From NCBI GenBank assembly GCA_037577475.1, contig CM075204.1, positions 6,908,855 to 6,972,854 of the forward strand: DNA of 64,000 bases, read 5' to 3'. Origin of the DNA: Chaunax sp. Z400. Lineage: Eukaryota > Chordata > Actinopteri > Lophiiformes > Chaunacidae. The notes under the pieces were generated by a model that did not search any database, was not told the DNA's origin, and saw only the letters and a list, made by a program, of their open reading frames with translations. The position numbers were made by a program, and so were the translations under genes. This document shows, piece by piece, positions 40,359 to 51,897 of the stretch (within the stretch, counting starts at the first letter, position 1; every line of letters starts with the position of its first letter).

Positions 40359-43239
40359 TTACTCACAGTATGTGAGAACTACTGACTGGTTCAGCACTCT
40401 GGCTCTCAAATCTCGAACTCTGGGTGACTCCTTCATTTTCCCCACATCAATGTTGTACACTGTTGTCTGCAGGAATGTGTAAAAATTCACCAATGCAGCA
40501 TCATAAGACAGATTGAACACAAAATGTGCTTTGAAAAGTTCATCAAATGCCCCAAGGGAGCGATTTGCCCGAGGAGGGATGAGATGCTTGTCCATGGCGA
40601 CGTAGAAGCTGTCGATCTTGCTCTTCTGACGACCAACAGCGAGGAGGTACGGCTTCCGACCCTGCTGGTTGCGGAGGTGCTCGTCCAAACTGCAGCATGA
40701 CTAGGGTAGAGATAAGGAAAAAGAACATGAGGCATCAGAATAGTGTACAGCCACAAAGAAAACTACAAAATAGTGATTATTCAAACATCTTCTCACAGGC
40801 TAGTACAAGATGGGAATGCATAAGAAGACTTCACTAAACTTCATCCACTTTTTAACAACTCATTTAAACATGAGGCTGAGACGGTAACACGTGACAAATG
40901 ACTATAATCACAATAATTATAGAATTACCTTATGAAAGATTACAAGTCTTTCAGCTGCATCACATGCACTAATTTGTGGAGATTCCGGTCCCCCTGGAGG
41001 TGGAAGCAGATGTACCAGCAACAACAAGGAGGCCATTTCTTGGTCATAGGCTGAGGACAAGAATTCACAAAAATTAACTTACAACTCATTAAATTTCAGC
41101 ATCTATTGTTCATATTTATCCTAAAAATCAAATCGACTTTGAGAAATACACAGAATAAACAAATTAAATCAAGTGTAACTCTAACTCACCAGTGCTCTCA
41201 TTTCCTCATTTTAATCATATAGTCACAAATATAATGAATGAAGCAACTGTAAAACAAATATAACTCACTTGTTGCCTCATCAAAATCACTTCCTGGGGTA
41301 ATTTCTGATGACCTCACCAAGCAAAGCAACTCTGTTGTTGAAGTGAGCCACTTAGCCTCTTTTACGATATTTGGCTTGAAGATCACATCCCATTTCTGAA
41401 GGAGCTTGGAGGATGTCTCGTCATCAAATAGGAGAGTGAAGTCTTGTTCCACCTTTAAGAAAGAAGACATTAAATGACTAATACAGAAACCACTTTAAAA
41501 TGTCAAACCACGCTAAACATCTCAATCAAAACTTACCAGTCCTATAGTATCCAGGAATCTTGGGAAGATGGAGAGGATATCAGCACTTCTGCCTGGGTCA
41601 TTAACAAGCTTCTGACGATGCTGAAATGTCTCTCTCATCTTCTGGAGGATCAGGGAATTATCTGTGGTATGGTTGAGCAAAGATATGGCCTCTTGGCAAG
41701 CATCTCCATCAAGCTGCCTTTCAACATTAACGGTCCTTTGGAAATGTGGGCCTCCTGGAGAAATGTCCACAGAGCTATTTTGTGTCACTGCAGATCCTCG
41801 ATGTATTTTCCTCTGGACTGTTTTCAGACGCCAAGAAATGTATCCTGTGCTGCTTGCAGCATCGTAGAAGTGTTCCTGAAATAAAATTAAAAATGCATTG
41901 TCACACTTGGCATGCAAGTATTGAAATAAATAAACATGTAAGAATGACACTGAAACGATCATGCAAACAATAATGATAATTACATAGCCTTTCTTGGTAT
42001 ATGGATCCTTGAGGGAAGGGAACAGCGTCACTATCCCAAGAGCATACTCCTCTCTGACTGCTTTAGTGGGGGGGTGACTAAGAGGAGATATTAAGTTAGT
42101 AATCCGAATTTATGCAATGGCCATGCAGTTATTTGGCACAAATAAAAAGAATACGAAAACACATACCCATGATTATCAGTCATGTGAGCCACTAGTATGT
42201 TCACCATTTGTCTTCTGGCATCTGTTAGGGTTTCTGTTGTTTGGTACTCCTGTAGTACTACTTCACCACCAGACTTGCCTCTTAGCACAGCTTCAATCAA
42301 CTGTTAAAAACAAAAACATGAGAATTCTAAACATGGAGTTAAACAGCTTTTTTCAGAGAGGAGAGTGAAACAATGTGAAAACATTAGTAAACACATGAGA
42401 ATCTGGTTTTGTGGCAACCTGTTTAGCAGACGCTGCATCGTGTGGATCCTCAGAATGTTGCCTTTTGCTAAGGACCTCATTGAGGATTATAGTTGATGCA
42501 CTTGAGCTGAAGCTTGAGTCAGACATCTCAGAAGCACAAGACAAGGAGCTATCAGAAAATTCTAAAAGAATAGAAAAAAATGTAAATAATTTTATTTATA
42601 AGTGTGTGGAGTGCTTGATTATATCGGCCTTTATATTTTACCGTGACTTGAGAAAACTGTCAGCGCCACATTGCCTTGTGCAACAAGGTCACTGAATATT
42701 TCCACATCAACTTCTGTCCCTGTTGCATCCTTGTATATAATTTCTGCATCAGGCGGCAGGCAAAATCTCTCAATGACTGGAAAATAGTAAGATTAAAAAC
42801 ATTTATGTGCTTTCGAAGTCAGCACTTTTTTTTTGTTCCAGAGTGAATTACAGAGCAGTACAGAAGTACATTCATCCAAAATTGTATAAAGATTAAATAG
42901 ACCATTTTCCCTCACAATATCCAATTCCCTCAAGTCCAACTTTGAAAGTTGATAATTGGCTTTTTTTAATTGACTGTTTTGGTGTATATAATGGTTTACA
43001 TTCTAAGAGGCACATATGTTTAGCAATTTATGAAAGAGTCTGTTAAAGACATGTAATGAAATCAGAGTCTAAAGAATGAAAATTTCAAAGAATATGGGTC
43101 AATTTCAAACACGTTTCCTAAACCAAGCTAAAGTTAAATAAACACCTTTTTCGTGGAATTGGAGAAAGTCAAACCGTCCTCCGACATCATCCAGCTTCAC
43201 GTACTTCTGCTGTTGGTTGTGCTTGACTTGGATCAGCAT
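40359..43239 (-). CDS. Intact companion gene in the TIR element (SAMD3-like/PB1-like protein), 9 exons, 528 aa
   Basis: Exons in gene order: 43,239-43,146; 42,776-42,642; 42,561-42,419; 42,300-42,167; 42,077-41,984; 41,875-41,537; 41,452-41,269; 41,050-40,929; 40,700-40,359 (stop). All have GT/AG borders and phases that join into 1,587 nt without a stop. It starts MLIQVKHNQQQKYVKLDDVG and continues ERFCLPPDAEIIYKDATGTE, a PB1/ubiquitin-like fold candidate. A Ser-rich linker (SDSSFSSSAS) follows, then RRQMVNILVAHMTDNHG, EYALGIVTLFPSLKDPYTKK, LSIFPRFLDTIGL, DFTLLFDDETSSKLLQKWD and the C-terminal FVFNLSYDAALVNFYTF. Teleost genomes contain many such proteins, often labelled sterile alpha motif domain-containing 3-like. 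Function is unknown to me. It shares strand and element with the broken transposase gene 30 bases downstream. Confidence 0.75.
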
Positions 43240-43559
43240 TTTTACTGAGACATGCAAGAGAGTTTGACAAAGTAAATGAACATTTAAAAGAAGAAACAGT
43301 TAAGAAGCCCTGGCTGCACAGAGGAAAGGGATGGGTATCGTTAGGATTTCATCAATACTGTGTCGATCTATACGTGTGTGTGCAAGTGCCACATTGACAC
43401 AGACAGGAGATGCAGCAGACTGAAGCAATTCATATCAAAATGCATAAAACGAGGGGAGTGTTAAAATAACACTTTGAGAGTGGAAATCAACTCAGAAATG
43501 TTTAACTCTGAAATTTCAACTCTCCAGTTTTTGCTGTGTACTAACAGATAACAGAACAT

Positions 43560-44363
43560 AACCTCAGCTTGATTCACATTCTGCCAAGTACATTAAACCT
43601 GTTGAAACTTCGTCTGTGTCCGTGTCTCGCTCTTGGGTCTAATCTAAAAAACCTTAACAGAACGATCTGGCCAAGCGTGGACCCAGCGGACACAGACGCA
43701 GTAAAAGAAGCCATCACGCACCAAGGCTTTCTGCTGGGCAAACATGAGCAAAAATTACAATCTTTAATGGAATCTCAACAGATTAATCATGACCAGCTGT
43801 CGCAGCTTAATGCTCTGGTTCATTCATTCTGTACCCAACTCTCTCAACTCACACAGGCTCTACAACCGAGTCCACCTCCAGCTTCTCCTCCACCACCTGT
43901 CGCACCCACTCACGAGGTTCAGATGCCGACCCCGGAGCCCTACGCTGGAGACACAGAGAAGTGTCGGGGTTTTCTCATGCAATGCAGCAACGTCTTCATT
44001 CATCGCCAGCAGTCCTTCACCTCCGATGGAGTAAAGGTATCATAGGCAAGGCACTTGAGAGGCTAGATTGTGTGGTGGAACTGCTAATCCTCCTTCGTAT
44101 GCGGAGTTCATGGATGAATTTAGAAATGTTTTTGACCATCCCTCTCGCTCCTCGTGGAGTCTGGCTGGAATGAGGCGGCGCTATGCAGCAAGTTTGTGTA
44201 TGGTCTCAACGACCAGTTAAAGGATGAACCAATTTATGGAGAGGAACCCAACTCACTTGACTCGCTTCTCACCTTGTGTATCAAGATTGATAACCGCCTA
44301 CAGGATGACGCTCGGAGAGGAACTACAACCCCCATCGGCCCTCCTCCAGCCGCCTGCCCATAA
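43560..44363 (+). mobile_element. Decayed Ty3/Gypsy LTR retrotransposon: LTR end plus gag
   Basis: The end of an LTR (about 43,560-43,648) is followed by GAACGATCTGGCC, as in fish Gypsy elements, and a gag reading frame: VDPADTDAVKEAITHQGFLL, HEQKLQSLMES, a Pro-rich linker, PTPEPYAGDTEKCRGFLMQC. The normal start codon before DPADTD reads GTG. After a frame break near 44,035 the reading continues with WNEAALCSKFVYGLNDQLKD and LLTLCIKIDNRLQDDAR to 44,363. No protease, RT or 3' LTR follows. Confidence 0.8.
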
Positions 44364-44389
44364 TTCAGTCTATCAGGAGTAACGTACCA

Positions 44390-44960
44390 TTCCCCGCCTC
44401 ATCTCTGCCACGCTCCAATCCCAGCACACCAGTAGCCTGCTGGAGGTCATTTTGTAGGGCTCTGGCTGTGCTCCTGCTGTTCCTCCTCCCACAAAGGAGC
44501 AGATACCGGTCCTGCTGCTGGGTTGATGCCAGCAGCAGGACCGGTATATGTCCAGCTCTCCTTGTCTAATGGCCGTTCTCCTGGTATCTTCTCCATGCTC
44601 TGGAGACTGTACTGGGAGACGCAGCAAACCTTGCGACCGCACATATGGTTGTGCCATCCTGGAGGAGCTGGACTACCTGTGCAACCTGATTGGGCTGCAG
44701 GTACCGCCTCATGCTACCAGTAGTGACAAGAACACTAGCAAAACACAAAACTAGAGAAGAATCAGTCAGGAAGGATAAATGTCTGTGGACACAACATGTA
44801 AAAACATTCCCTTTTTGGGGTTGTCTTGCTTTTTCCTCTCCATTGCACCTGTTGTCACTTTGATGGTATGATTGCTCACAGATGTGTTTAAAGTAACACA
44901 TGCTAACAGTCCACACTGAGAAACTGTACTGCTGCACATCAGCTGCAGGGTTGAAGCATC
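44390..44960 (-). mobile_element. Tc1/mariner-like transposon remnant
   Basis: On the minus strand, near 44,720-44,570, the DNA-binding domain reads LQPNQVAQVVQLLQDGTTIC then AVARFAASPSTVSRAWRRYQ. This is a helix-turn-helix of a fish Tc1-type transposase. Sequence on the 44,730-44,960 side matches the element's 5' flank in style. The DDE catalytic part is missing. Confidence 0.8.
44503..44547. repeat. Perfect 19-bp inverted repeat
   Basis: ATACCGGTCCTGCTGCTGG, a 7-base loop GTTGATG, then the exact reverse complement. It lies inside the Tc1-like remnant where the transposase frame is lost, so it may be a local inverted duplication. Confidence 0.95.
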
Positions 44961-45281
44961 GTGGAGCTCCTCACCACATTTACTCACTATGACATGAATG
45001 AAAGCACACTTTCATTTGTTGTTTGTCGCTGATGTTCTGATCACAACTAAAGAACAATAGAAGACACGACTGCATCCACACAAACTCCTGACAGTGACCT
45101 CTGACCTCCCAGAAAATGAAGACATTTCTGACATCACATCACATTAGGCCACAAAACATGATAGAAGATGTGAGCAGCAGAAGATTTAATCCTCCTTTCA
45201 TATGAGGACAAAGTTGAGACACTAAAACAAAGGCCCACAATGTCTCCTATCCTGTGACGCAGCTTCAAATGAGCTGATTTT

Positions 45282-45364
45282 ACTTTCACTTTTCCTTCAT
45301 CGCCTCAGCGTCACTTCTACCGAGTTACAAGTGACGTTGATGCTCAGGCTAAATTCCCATTGGC
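45282..45364 (+). promoter_or_regulatory. MHC class I promoter candidate: ISRE-like, X2-like and Y-box sites
   Basis: The block ACTTTCACTTTTCC (about 45,282-45,295) is an inverted ISRE (GGAAAAGTGAAAGT). TGACGT at 45,332-45,337 fits an X2/CRE-type site, and ATTGG at 45,359-45,363 is an inverted CCAAT (Y box). Order and spacing resemble the ISRE plus S-X-Y module of class I genes, which responds to interferon via IRFs and to NLRC5/RFX. The start codon is about 100 bases downstream. No TATA box is evident. Confidence 0.6.
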
Positions 45365-45465
45365 TCAGAAGGACGCGGAAGTCCGCTGCTCTCCGTGTTT
45401 TCTCCTCACTTCAGCCTTGATGGTCGGACTGGAAGCTTTATTTCTGAGTGTCCTGATAAAGAAAC

Positions 45466-48400
45466 ATGTCAGCTGTTCGTTTATCAAAGCTGCAGATGCG
45501 ACAGTTCACAATGAACACCTTGATTTGTGTGTTTCTCCTGGGAATAGGTCTCCACGGTGCGGCGGCAGGTGAGTTCAGATGATTTCAAGCTGATTGGAAA
45601 AGAAAAAATGCTTCGTGTCTTTATAAAGCCTACTGTATGAACTGATGCTTCTTCTGATGGACCTCCTTACATATTAGGACGATAGAGATGTTCAAACGTG
45701 ACCAACCTATAATCTGAAAGTTCTCCGTAGTAAATCCTGTCTGTGCAGCTCATCGATTGATTCCTATAAAGTTCCGTTTTATGTAGGAAGTCACTGTTGA
45801 ACTGTTGCTCAGAAGGAAATCTTGTATTGGTGAAAATGTCAGAAAAAGTTTGTCTTCTTCTGTTTTCTTTCCCATCTTTTATTGATCAAATCAGGACTGA
45901 TAGGATCGATACGGTCTGATCGATCTCAATGCTAAAATGGCAGCATGAAATCCTTAAATATGTAATGAATATTTGAATCCACAGAATTCCACAGTTTGAC
46001 TCCACATAGTGAAACACATCTGCTTTAACGAAGTTCATCCACACTGAGTTTTGTTGGTTGGGTCTAATCACATCCCACTGGCAGTTCTTCCATTTCCTGT
46101 CTGTACAATAGATGCTGTTTAGTAGAGCTACATGATCAATCAGCCTCACATATATCTGCACACAGTAGCTTATTGTAGGTATGTTGGTATCTGTGATGTC
46201 AGCTGATGAGGAACAAGAAACTGGAGCACAGGCCAAACTGGTGTTGAGATGGTTTAGAAACTGTGTCTCCCTGATATAGATTGTCCACCAGAGAGCACTG
46301 ACAAGTTTATTTTCTACCTGTGAAATGTCCTGATCAGTTTGTATCAGGGTCACCAAAAACCTCCTGAATATTGATCAGCATCGGCTGGACAGCGCTGTCT
46401 AGATATTTGATCCGTGAAGAGAAATTGTGAAACCATAGAAGAAGAAGTGCTGCTGAGTTTGAGCTTCAAGAACCTCACAGAGTTCAACTTTGTGATCAGA
46501 AGAAGAGACTTAAGTTGTCATCGCTCACAGTTTATAGGAGAAGATAGAGACCATAAAGTGATGTGATGTCATCAGATGGAAAAAGTTTGAATGTGTTGAA
46601 TGTAGAAAATCAAATGAGAATCTCAGACAGCGTTTGTGTTTTGCTCAGGTTTGTGTTTCACATTTCAAACTAATGGATAACGAGGAGTGTAAGCTACTAA
46701 TGAAGCATCCTGAAGAAGAAATGAAATGAGTTTCACTTCACACGGAGATATCAGGACTAGAAAACATGTTTTTACAAACTGTCTCTATCAATGAGAGTCA
46801 GGTTCACAGCTGGAACACCTCCATCTCTGACTAGTGTCACATTTTATTTCACCATAAATAACATTCATCCAGACAGAATCATCAGAAATATTCAGGTAGA
46901 GTTCAAACTCAGTTTCTATGAATGTATTGTTCTATTTATTGACTGAACCACAGACATTATCAGCATGTCTTGAATGGAATGGACTTCTTTTTGATTCTGT
47001 GTGCAGGAAAATCAAATTGTTCAGTGATTTATAAAAGTGAAATCATGACATTCATGTTTCTTACAGTGACTCACTCTATGAAGAATTTCTACACTGGATC
47101 TTCTGGAGTCTCAAACTTCCCAGAGTTTGTGGTTGTTGGGTTGGTTGATGACGTTCCAATAAGTTACTATGACAGTAACACCAGGAGAGAAGAACCCAAA
47201 CAGGACTGGATGAAGAAAGTCACAGCAGATGATCCTCAGTACTGGATCAGGAACACTGAGTTCTCTGTGGGTCACCAACAGGTGTTCAAAGTCAACATTG
47301 ACACTTTAAAGCAGCGCTTCAACCAAACTGGAGGTTTGTTTATGTTTCTCTTCATAAAATGTTGTTTATATTGTCACCCAGTGTTTAGTAAACAGATGTA
47401 AACACAAACACACCATTGTTCATCTGTCCAGTGTGTTTTACTGTCGTAGATCAAACTGTCTGATGGAGGCTTCTCTTGGCTGACTCAGCAGAAACATTAC
47501 TGACACTGAGACTACTGGATGCTGCTATACTACACTGAGACAGTGTTTCTGTCCATCCCATAATAACCAGCAGAGATCATTAAGACTTGATCTCCTGTAG
47601 ATCAGATCAGAATAAGTCCAGTGAACTGCCCACAGTGAGCTGGTCCATAATAAGTCCTCTGTAGGAACCTGTTGATCACAACAGTTTTACAGCACTCAGC
47701 TGATAGAGGAACATGACTGCTGGGTTTCTCAAACTACGGCACAGGACTGTAAATGGGACACAGGCTGCTCCTGCTGGGTCCCGTATGAGAGGAGTAGCAG
47801 TATGTTTGAATACACCTGTCTGACAGGACAACATGATAAATGTCTGATTGAGACCAGAGGTTTCAAAAGTTCAACAGCACCACTCTACATACTGACCACA
47901 CTGTGTCCATCCCATAATATACATGTAGAGAAGAACAACACATGAGATTAGATTAGATTCTCTTTACTTCACCACACTGTGTCCATCCCATAATAACCAT
48001 AGAAAGTACTGAAGCATCAGTCAATTAATCAATTGGTTGATCAACAGGAAATTGATTGATAGAAATGTAAATAATGAAGTAGAAATATTTTGTTCCAGTA
48101 AAATGAGAAACACTTTGTAGTTGAATCAGGACACACAGACTGCCTCCCAGTGTCCATACTGGTCCTGACGGTGTGTATTATTGCAACCAGTTGTAGTAAC
48201 ACACTGCTGAACTGGACACACTGTCCTGGTGGAGCAGGTGGAGTCTATGACTCATCCTGGACTCAAAGTGTCCTTCAGTGGAAGCTTCTAGAGCAGCTTC
48301 AGGACAGTCTAGTCTGTAGTTTGTCACAGGACCAGGATGTTGTTGGACTGGTCCACTGGCTGCAGAGTCTCAGTGGTGTAATGTTCAGTCCAGGATCAGG

Positions 48401-51400
48401 TTTAATGTGTGTCTGCTAGTCAGGACTCCACCTCAGTTTGTGTTCCTGCAGCTCACATGAAGCCACAACACCTGGAACAGAGGAGATAAAGTGTTGGCCT
48501 CAGTGGAGTCAGTGTGTCTCTGTGGTCAAACACAGGATATGAACTGTGTTTCCCAGCAGCCTCTCTGCCTCTCTAGAAGACGTCCACTCTGTCCAGATGA
48601 TGATTGGCTGTGAGTGGCCTCCATGGAGCCAATAAGAGCAGGAGGTGTAGGTCCTCTGTGTTGGTGTGTGTGGATCAGTGTGTCTCTGTGGTGAAGATGT
48701 GATATCAGCTGATGAGAGATGACTGGACTGAGATCTCACTCTGGTTTACTGTAGTCTCTGTCTCTGTCTCTCAGGTGTTCACATTGTCCAGAGGATGTCT
48801 GGCTGTGAGTGGGATGATGAGACTGGAGAGGTTACTGGTTATGAGCAGTTTGGTTATAATGGAGAAGACTTCATAGTACTGGACCTGAAGACAGAGACAT
48901 GGATCGCTCCCAAACCTCAGGCTGTCATCACTAAACACAAGTTGGATCATGACAGAGCTTTGATGACACACCTGAAGTATTACTACACCCAGGTCTGTCC
49001 TGAGTGGGTGAAGAAGTATGTGGACAATGGGAGGAGCTCTCTGCTGAGAACAGGTAGAGTCACATGACCTGATGGAGTTTAATGGATACAACAATCTTCA
49101 TGTTTCTCTTGTGTTTCTAACCAACAGTAACATCACAATAAATATGAACCAACACACAGAGACCCACTTTGTGTCTGTTTACACACATTTCTCTTTGTCT
49201 CAGCTTCTCTCTCACCTCTTCATCTCTGCCTCTCTCTCTCTCTTTACCTCCATTTTCTCTCTTTTTCTCTGCTGTGTTTCTGTCTGTCTCACTTTCTCTC
49301 TCTCTCTCTCTGTCTTTGTCACACTCACTGTCCTCCTCCCCCTTTCTAACCTATCTCACCCCCTCACCTCTCTTCACCTCTCTTCTCCTCTGTCCCTCCC
49401 TTCTTTTCTCAGTTACTCTCCACTGAGGTTTGTTGTCATTGCTTACATGTGTGTATCTAGTGTTTGTTACTCAAACATTTCAAAGTCCTTCCATCAAACA
49501 GGAGTGATAATAAACAGTGAATACTAATAAAGAAGCTATAAAGTGTCTTTGTCTCTCCTCTCCAGAGCTTCCCTCAGTGTCTCTCCTCCAGAAGACTCCC
49601 TCCTCTCCAGTCAGCTGCCACGCTACAGGTTTCTACCCCGACAGAGCCGCACTCTTCTGGAGGAAAGATGGAGAGGAGCTTCATGAGGACGTGGACCACG
49701 GAGAGATCCTCCCCAACCATGATGGGACCTTCCAGATGAGTGTTGACCTGGACCTTTCATCAGTGTCACCTGAAGACTGGAGGAGGTACGACTGTGTGTT
49801 TCAGCTCTCTGGTGTGGAGGACGACTTGGTCACCAGACTGGACAAAGAAAAGATCTGGACCAACTGGGGTAAGACTGGGATCAGAAGTGATGAACGTGGG
49901 AAACACACATTTATTTCACTAATAGTCCTACAGTTCATGCATTTTTATGTGTGTTGGAGAGAAGTTTAGTTTGTGTTCTATTGTTTTGTGTTCAATTATT
50001 TCATGTAGTTTTTCTGTCTAATTTTAGGGCTTAGATAATCAATAAACCAATCCACATGTCCACCTCTGGACCCTGACAAAGGTATCAGCAGGTCCCTGAA
50101 AAGATGTAAAGTGTTGGAATAAATGATTGTTGTCCAGCATTATTTCTTCTTTTTGTGGAGGCTGTCCAGTGTTTACTTAGCTTTGATTCCTACAGAACAA
50201 TGTCAGTAATTAAGGACATGAAACTTCATTTCCTCAGTCAAGGAGGTTCTGATTGGACCTGCATCTGTTTGTTTGTTTGTTTGTTTGTTAGCAGGATGAT
50301 ACAAACACTACTGAATGATGACCATGAAACCTGGAGGGGTGGACATGGGTCAGATATCAACTCCTTCAGTTAGATGGGCAGATACATTCATTTTTAGAAC
50401 ACTCCTTTGTGTTGTGAAATCAGCGTTTGTCACCATTTTCCTTCATTTGTCCATAAACTGTGATGTAAAAAGTCTCATATTTATGATGTTGATCATTTAT
50501 GTTATCAGACCACTTCCCTTTTCTTTTCTTCCTCCATTATAAGAGTTAGACAGACGTGTGTAGGATTGTTCAGCCTTGGCAGAGGGATGCACCTTTCCAA
50601 CTGTTTGGTAGTTTGAAATCAAACTTGAGTTTTCAGATCTTTGTCAGACCCACTGTAACCATTTTAACATGTAACAACAGATGAGACATTTTAGGGACTA
50701 TTAGTTTGAAGATGAGTAGATTTAGTAGAATGATTTAATCACTGGATGAATGTATGGATCTGTACATCAGTCACAATACAGTTTATGGGCCAAGTATGGT
50801 GCCAGTCTAAAAGGAATTAGAATATGATCGTCAGAAGCTCTGACTGAGCCACGAACCAACATAAGGGACAGAAACCAACATGACATGGAGCTAAACAAAG
50901 ACAACAAAGCTAGACCAGGATAAAGCAGCAGAGATAGAGTCATGATGTCCAGACAAGTAGAGCTAAAAACATGAACAGAATGTCATCATATAATGTTAGA
51001 ATATAATATACAGAATAATAATGACAGGAACATAACAGCAACCATCAAACATGTAGTGTCTGTATTCAGGATTGTTCTGCTGGGAATATGGATGTTCTTC
51101 TCTGAGCGGCTTCATCTGTGCAGGTTGTGACTTTTTGTTGTTGTTTTCTGCTCAACAGAGGAGCCCATTAACGTGACCTTCATCATCATCATCGTCGCCG
51201 CAGTGGTTCTTGCTCTCGTCCTCATCGCTGCCATTGGATTGAAGGTTTACAAAAAGAAGACAGGTGAGGGACCCAAACAGAAACGGTCTCTTTTTCCTGG
51301 CTGTGATTTTAGACTTGGACCTGATGCTTTTATTCAACGTGAAGCAAACTTCAGTTCCCAGAGCATCAAAGTGTGTTCAAACAACAGGAAGTGGTGTCAG

Positions 51401-51897
51401 GCTCAGAGTCACAGTGTCATGATGACATGACTACAGAAGACAAAGTCATGTTTCAGTTCAATGTTCATTATTATTCTATGTTGATGTCCTGTTCTTCATA
51501 GACTCTGTTTAACAGCAGTTTACTCTGACCAAACCCACTTCTGTTTTATTTCAGTGTGTTACTGGTAAAACACTCACATACATTCATGTCACTGGAAGCC
51601 TGACTGACAGTTTGATGACATGAACAAATACTTTAAGGTAGTTAGTGGCTCACAGGCAGAGAGAGCAGTCACACCGTTTTCTGACTGTGTTGTAGATCAT
51701 ATTAAATACATTAAAGGTGGGGTTTTCTATTGGAATCATCTTTGTTTCCCTTTATTTCTTGTGAAGGAGCATAAAGGTCAAACTGTGAAGAAGGAATTGT
51801 CAGCAGTGAAATGATTTGTCTTTGTTTTCCAGCTGAATCTCCTCCATCTCCTGCCGACAGCTCTGAGCTCTCTGAGAGACTGAAGCCAGAGGCCTGA
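45466..51897 (+). CDS. MHC class I heavy chain, complete, 6 exons
   Basis: Cell-surface antigen-presenting glycoprotein, partner of beta-2-microglobulin. Exons: leader 45,466-45,568; alpha1 47,067-47,333; alpha2 48,775-49,053; alpha3 49,566-49,868; transmembrane 51,159-51,263; cytoplasmic 51,833-51,897. All junctions are phase 1 with GT/AG borders, total 1,122 nt. Two in-frame starts give 373 aa (45,466) or 358 aa (45,511); the latter gives a normal signal peptide, MNTLICVFLLGIGLHGAAA. Alpha1 begins VTHSMKNFYTGSSGV and ends FNQTGG (conserved N-glycosylation site). Alpha2 has VQRMSGCEW and CPEWVKKYVDNG (disulfide cysteines). Alpha3 is an Ig C1 domain with SCHATGFYP and YDCVFQL. TM is VTFIIIIVAAVVLALVLIAA with basic KVYKKK after it. 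Peptide-terminus anchor positions: Tyr59, Arg84, Thr143, Lys146, Tyr159 and Tyr171 are kept, but position 7 is Asn and 147 is Leu. It resembles the teleost U lineage; classical or non-classical status is open. Confidence 0.92.
45886..46356 (-). other. Open frame in MHC intron 1, possibly a LINE tail
   Basis: A 156-codon minus-strand frame (for example SYCVQIYVRLIDHVALLNSI and CTDRKWKNCQWDVIRP) lies wholly in intron 1. Composition suggests a decayed retrotransposon 3' part, but I cannot name the family. Confidence 0.3.
49190..49420 (+). repeat. Pyrimidine-rich TC tract in MHC intron 3
   Basis: About 230 bases of CTCTCT-rich, nearly purine-free sequence between alpha2 and alpha3 exons. It generates spurious Leu/Ser-rich open frames. 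Confidence 0.85.
50243..50350 (+). repeat. Dispersed teleost SINE-like repeat, copy 2 (MHC intron 4)
   Basis: CAAGGAGGTT, (GTTT)n, TTAGCAGGATGATACAAACA and CATGAAACCTGGAGGGGTGG match the same repeat family as at 4,048 and 58,225. Confidence 0.7.

Larger units (their letters stand above)
37573..43538 (-). mobile_element. Complete TIR DNA transposon, CMC/EnSpm-like, 5.97 kb
   Basis: The left end CACAGCAAAAAGTCCAGTGT and the right end, whose reverse complement starts CACAGCAAAAACTGGAGAGT, share an 11-base terminal inverted repeat and are each flanked by TA, consistent with a 2-bp target duplication. Both ends carry sub-terminal copies of AGAGTTNAATTTAACACT-like words. Inside are two minus-strand genes, a transposase-like one near the left end and a companion gene near the right end, separated by about 30 bases. 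CAC-starting ends and short target duplications fit the CACTA/Mirage/Chapaev group; that assignment is inference. The insertion lies in the flank or intron of samm50 fragment B. Confidence 0.75.

Noticed and set aside
41474..41973. Plus-strand frames at 41.5-42 kb
   Set aside because: They are antisense to companion-gene exons whose minus-strand frame and splice sites are consistent.
47540..48000. Recurring TCCATCCCATAAT words in MHC intron 2
   Set aside because: Only three short scattered copies; not enough to define a repeat or a regulatory array.
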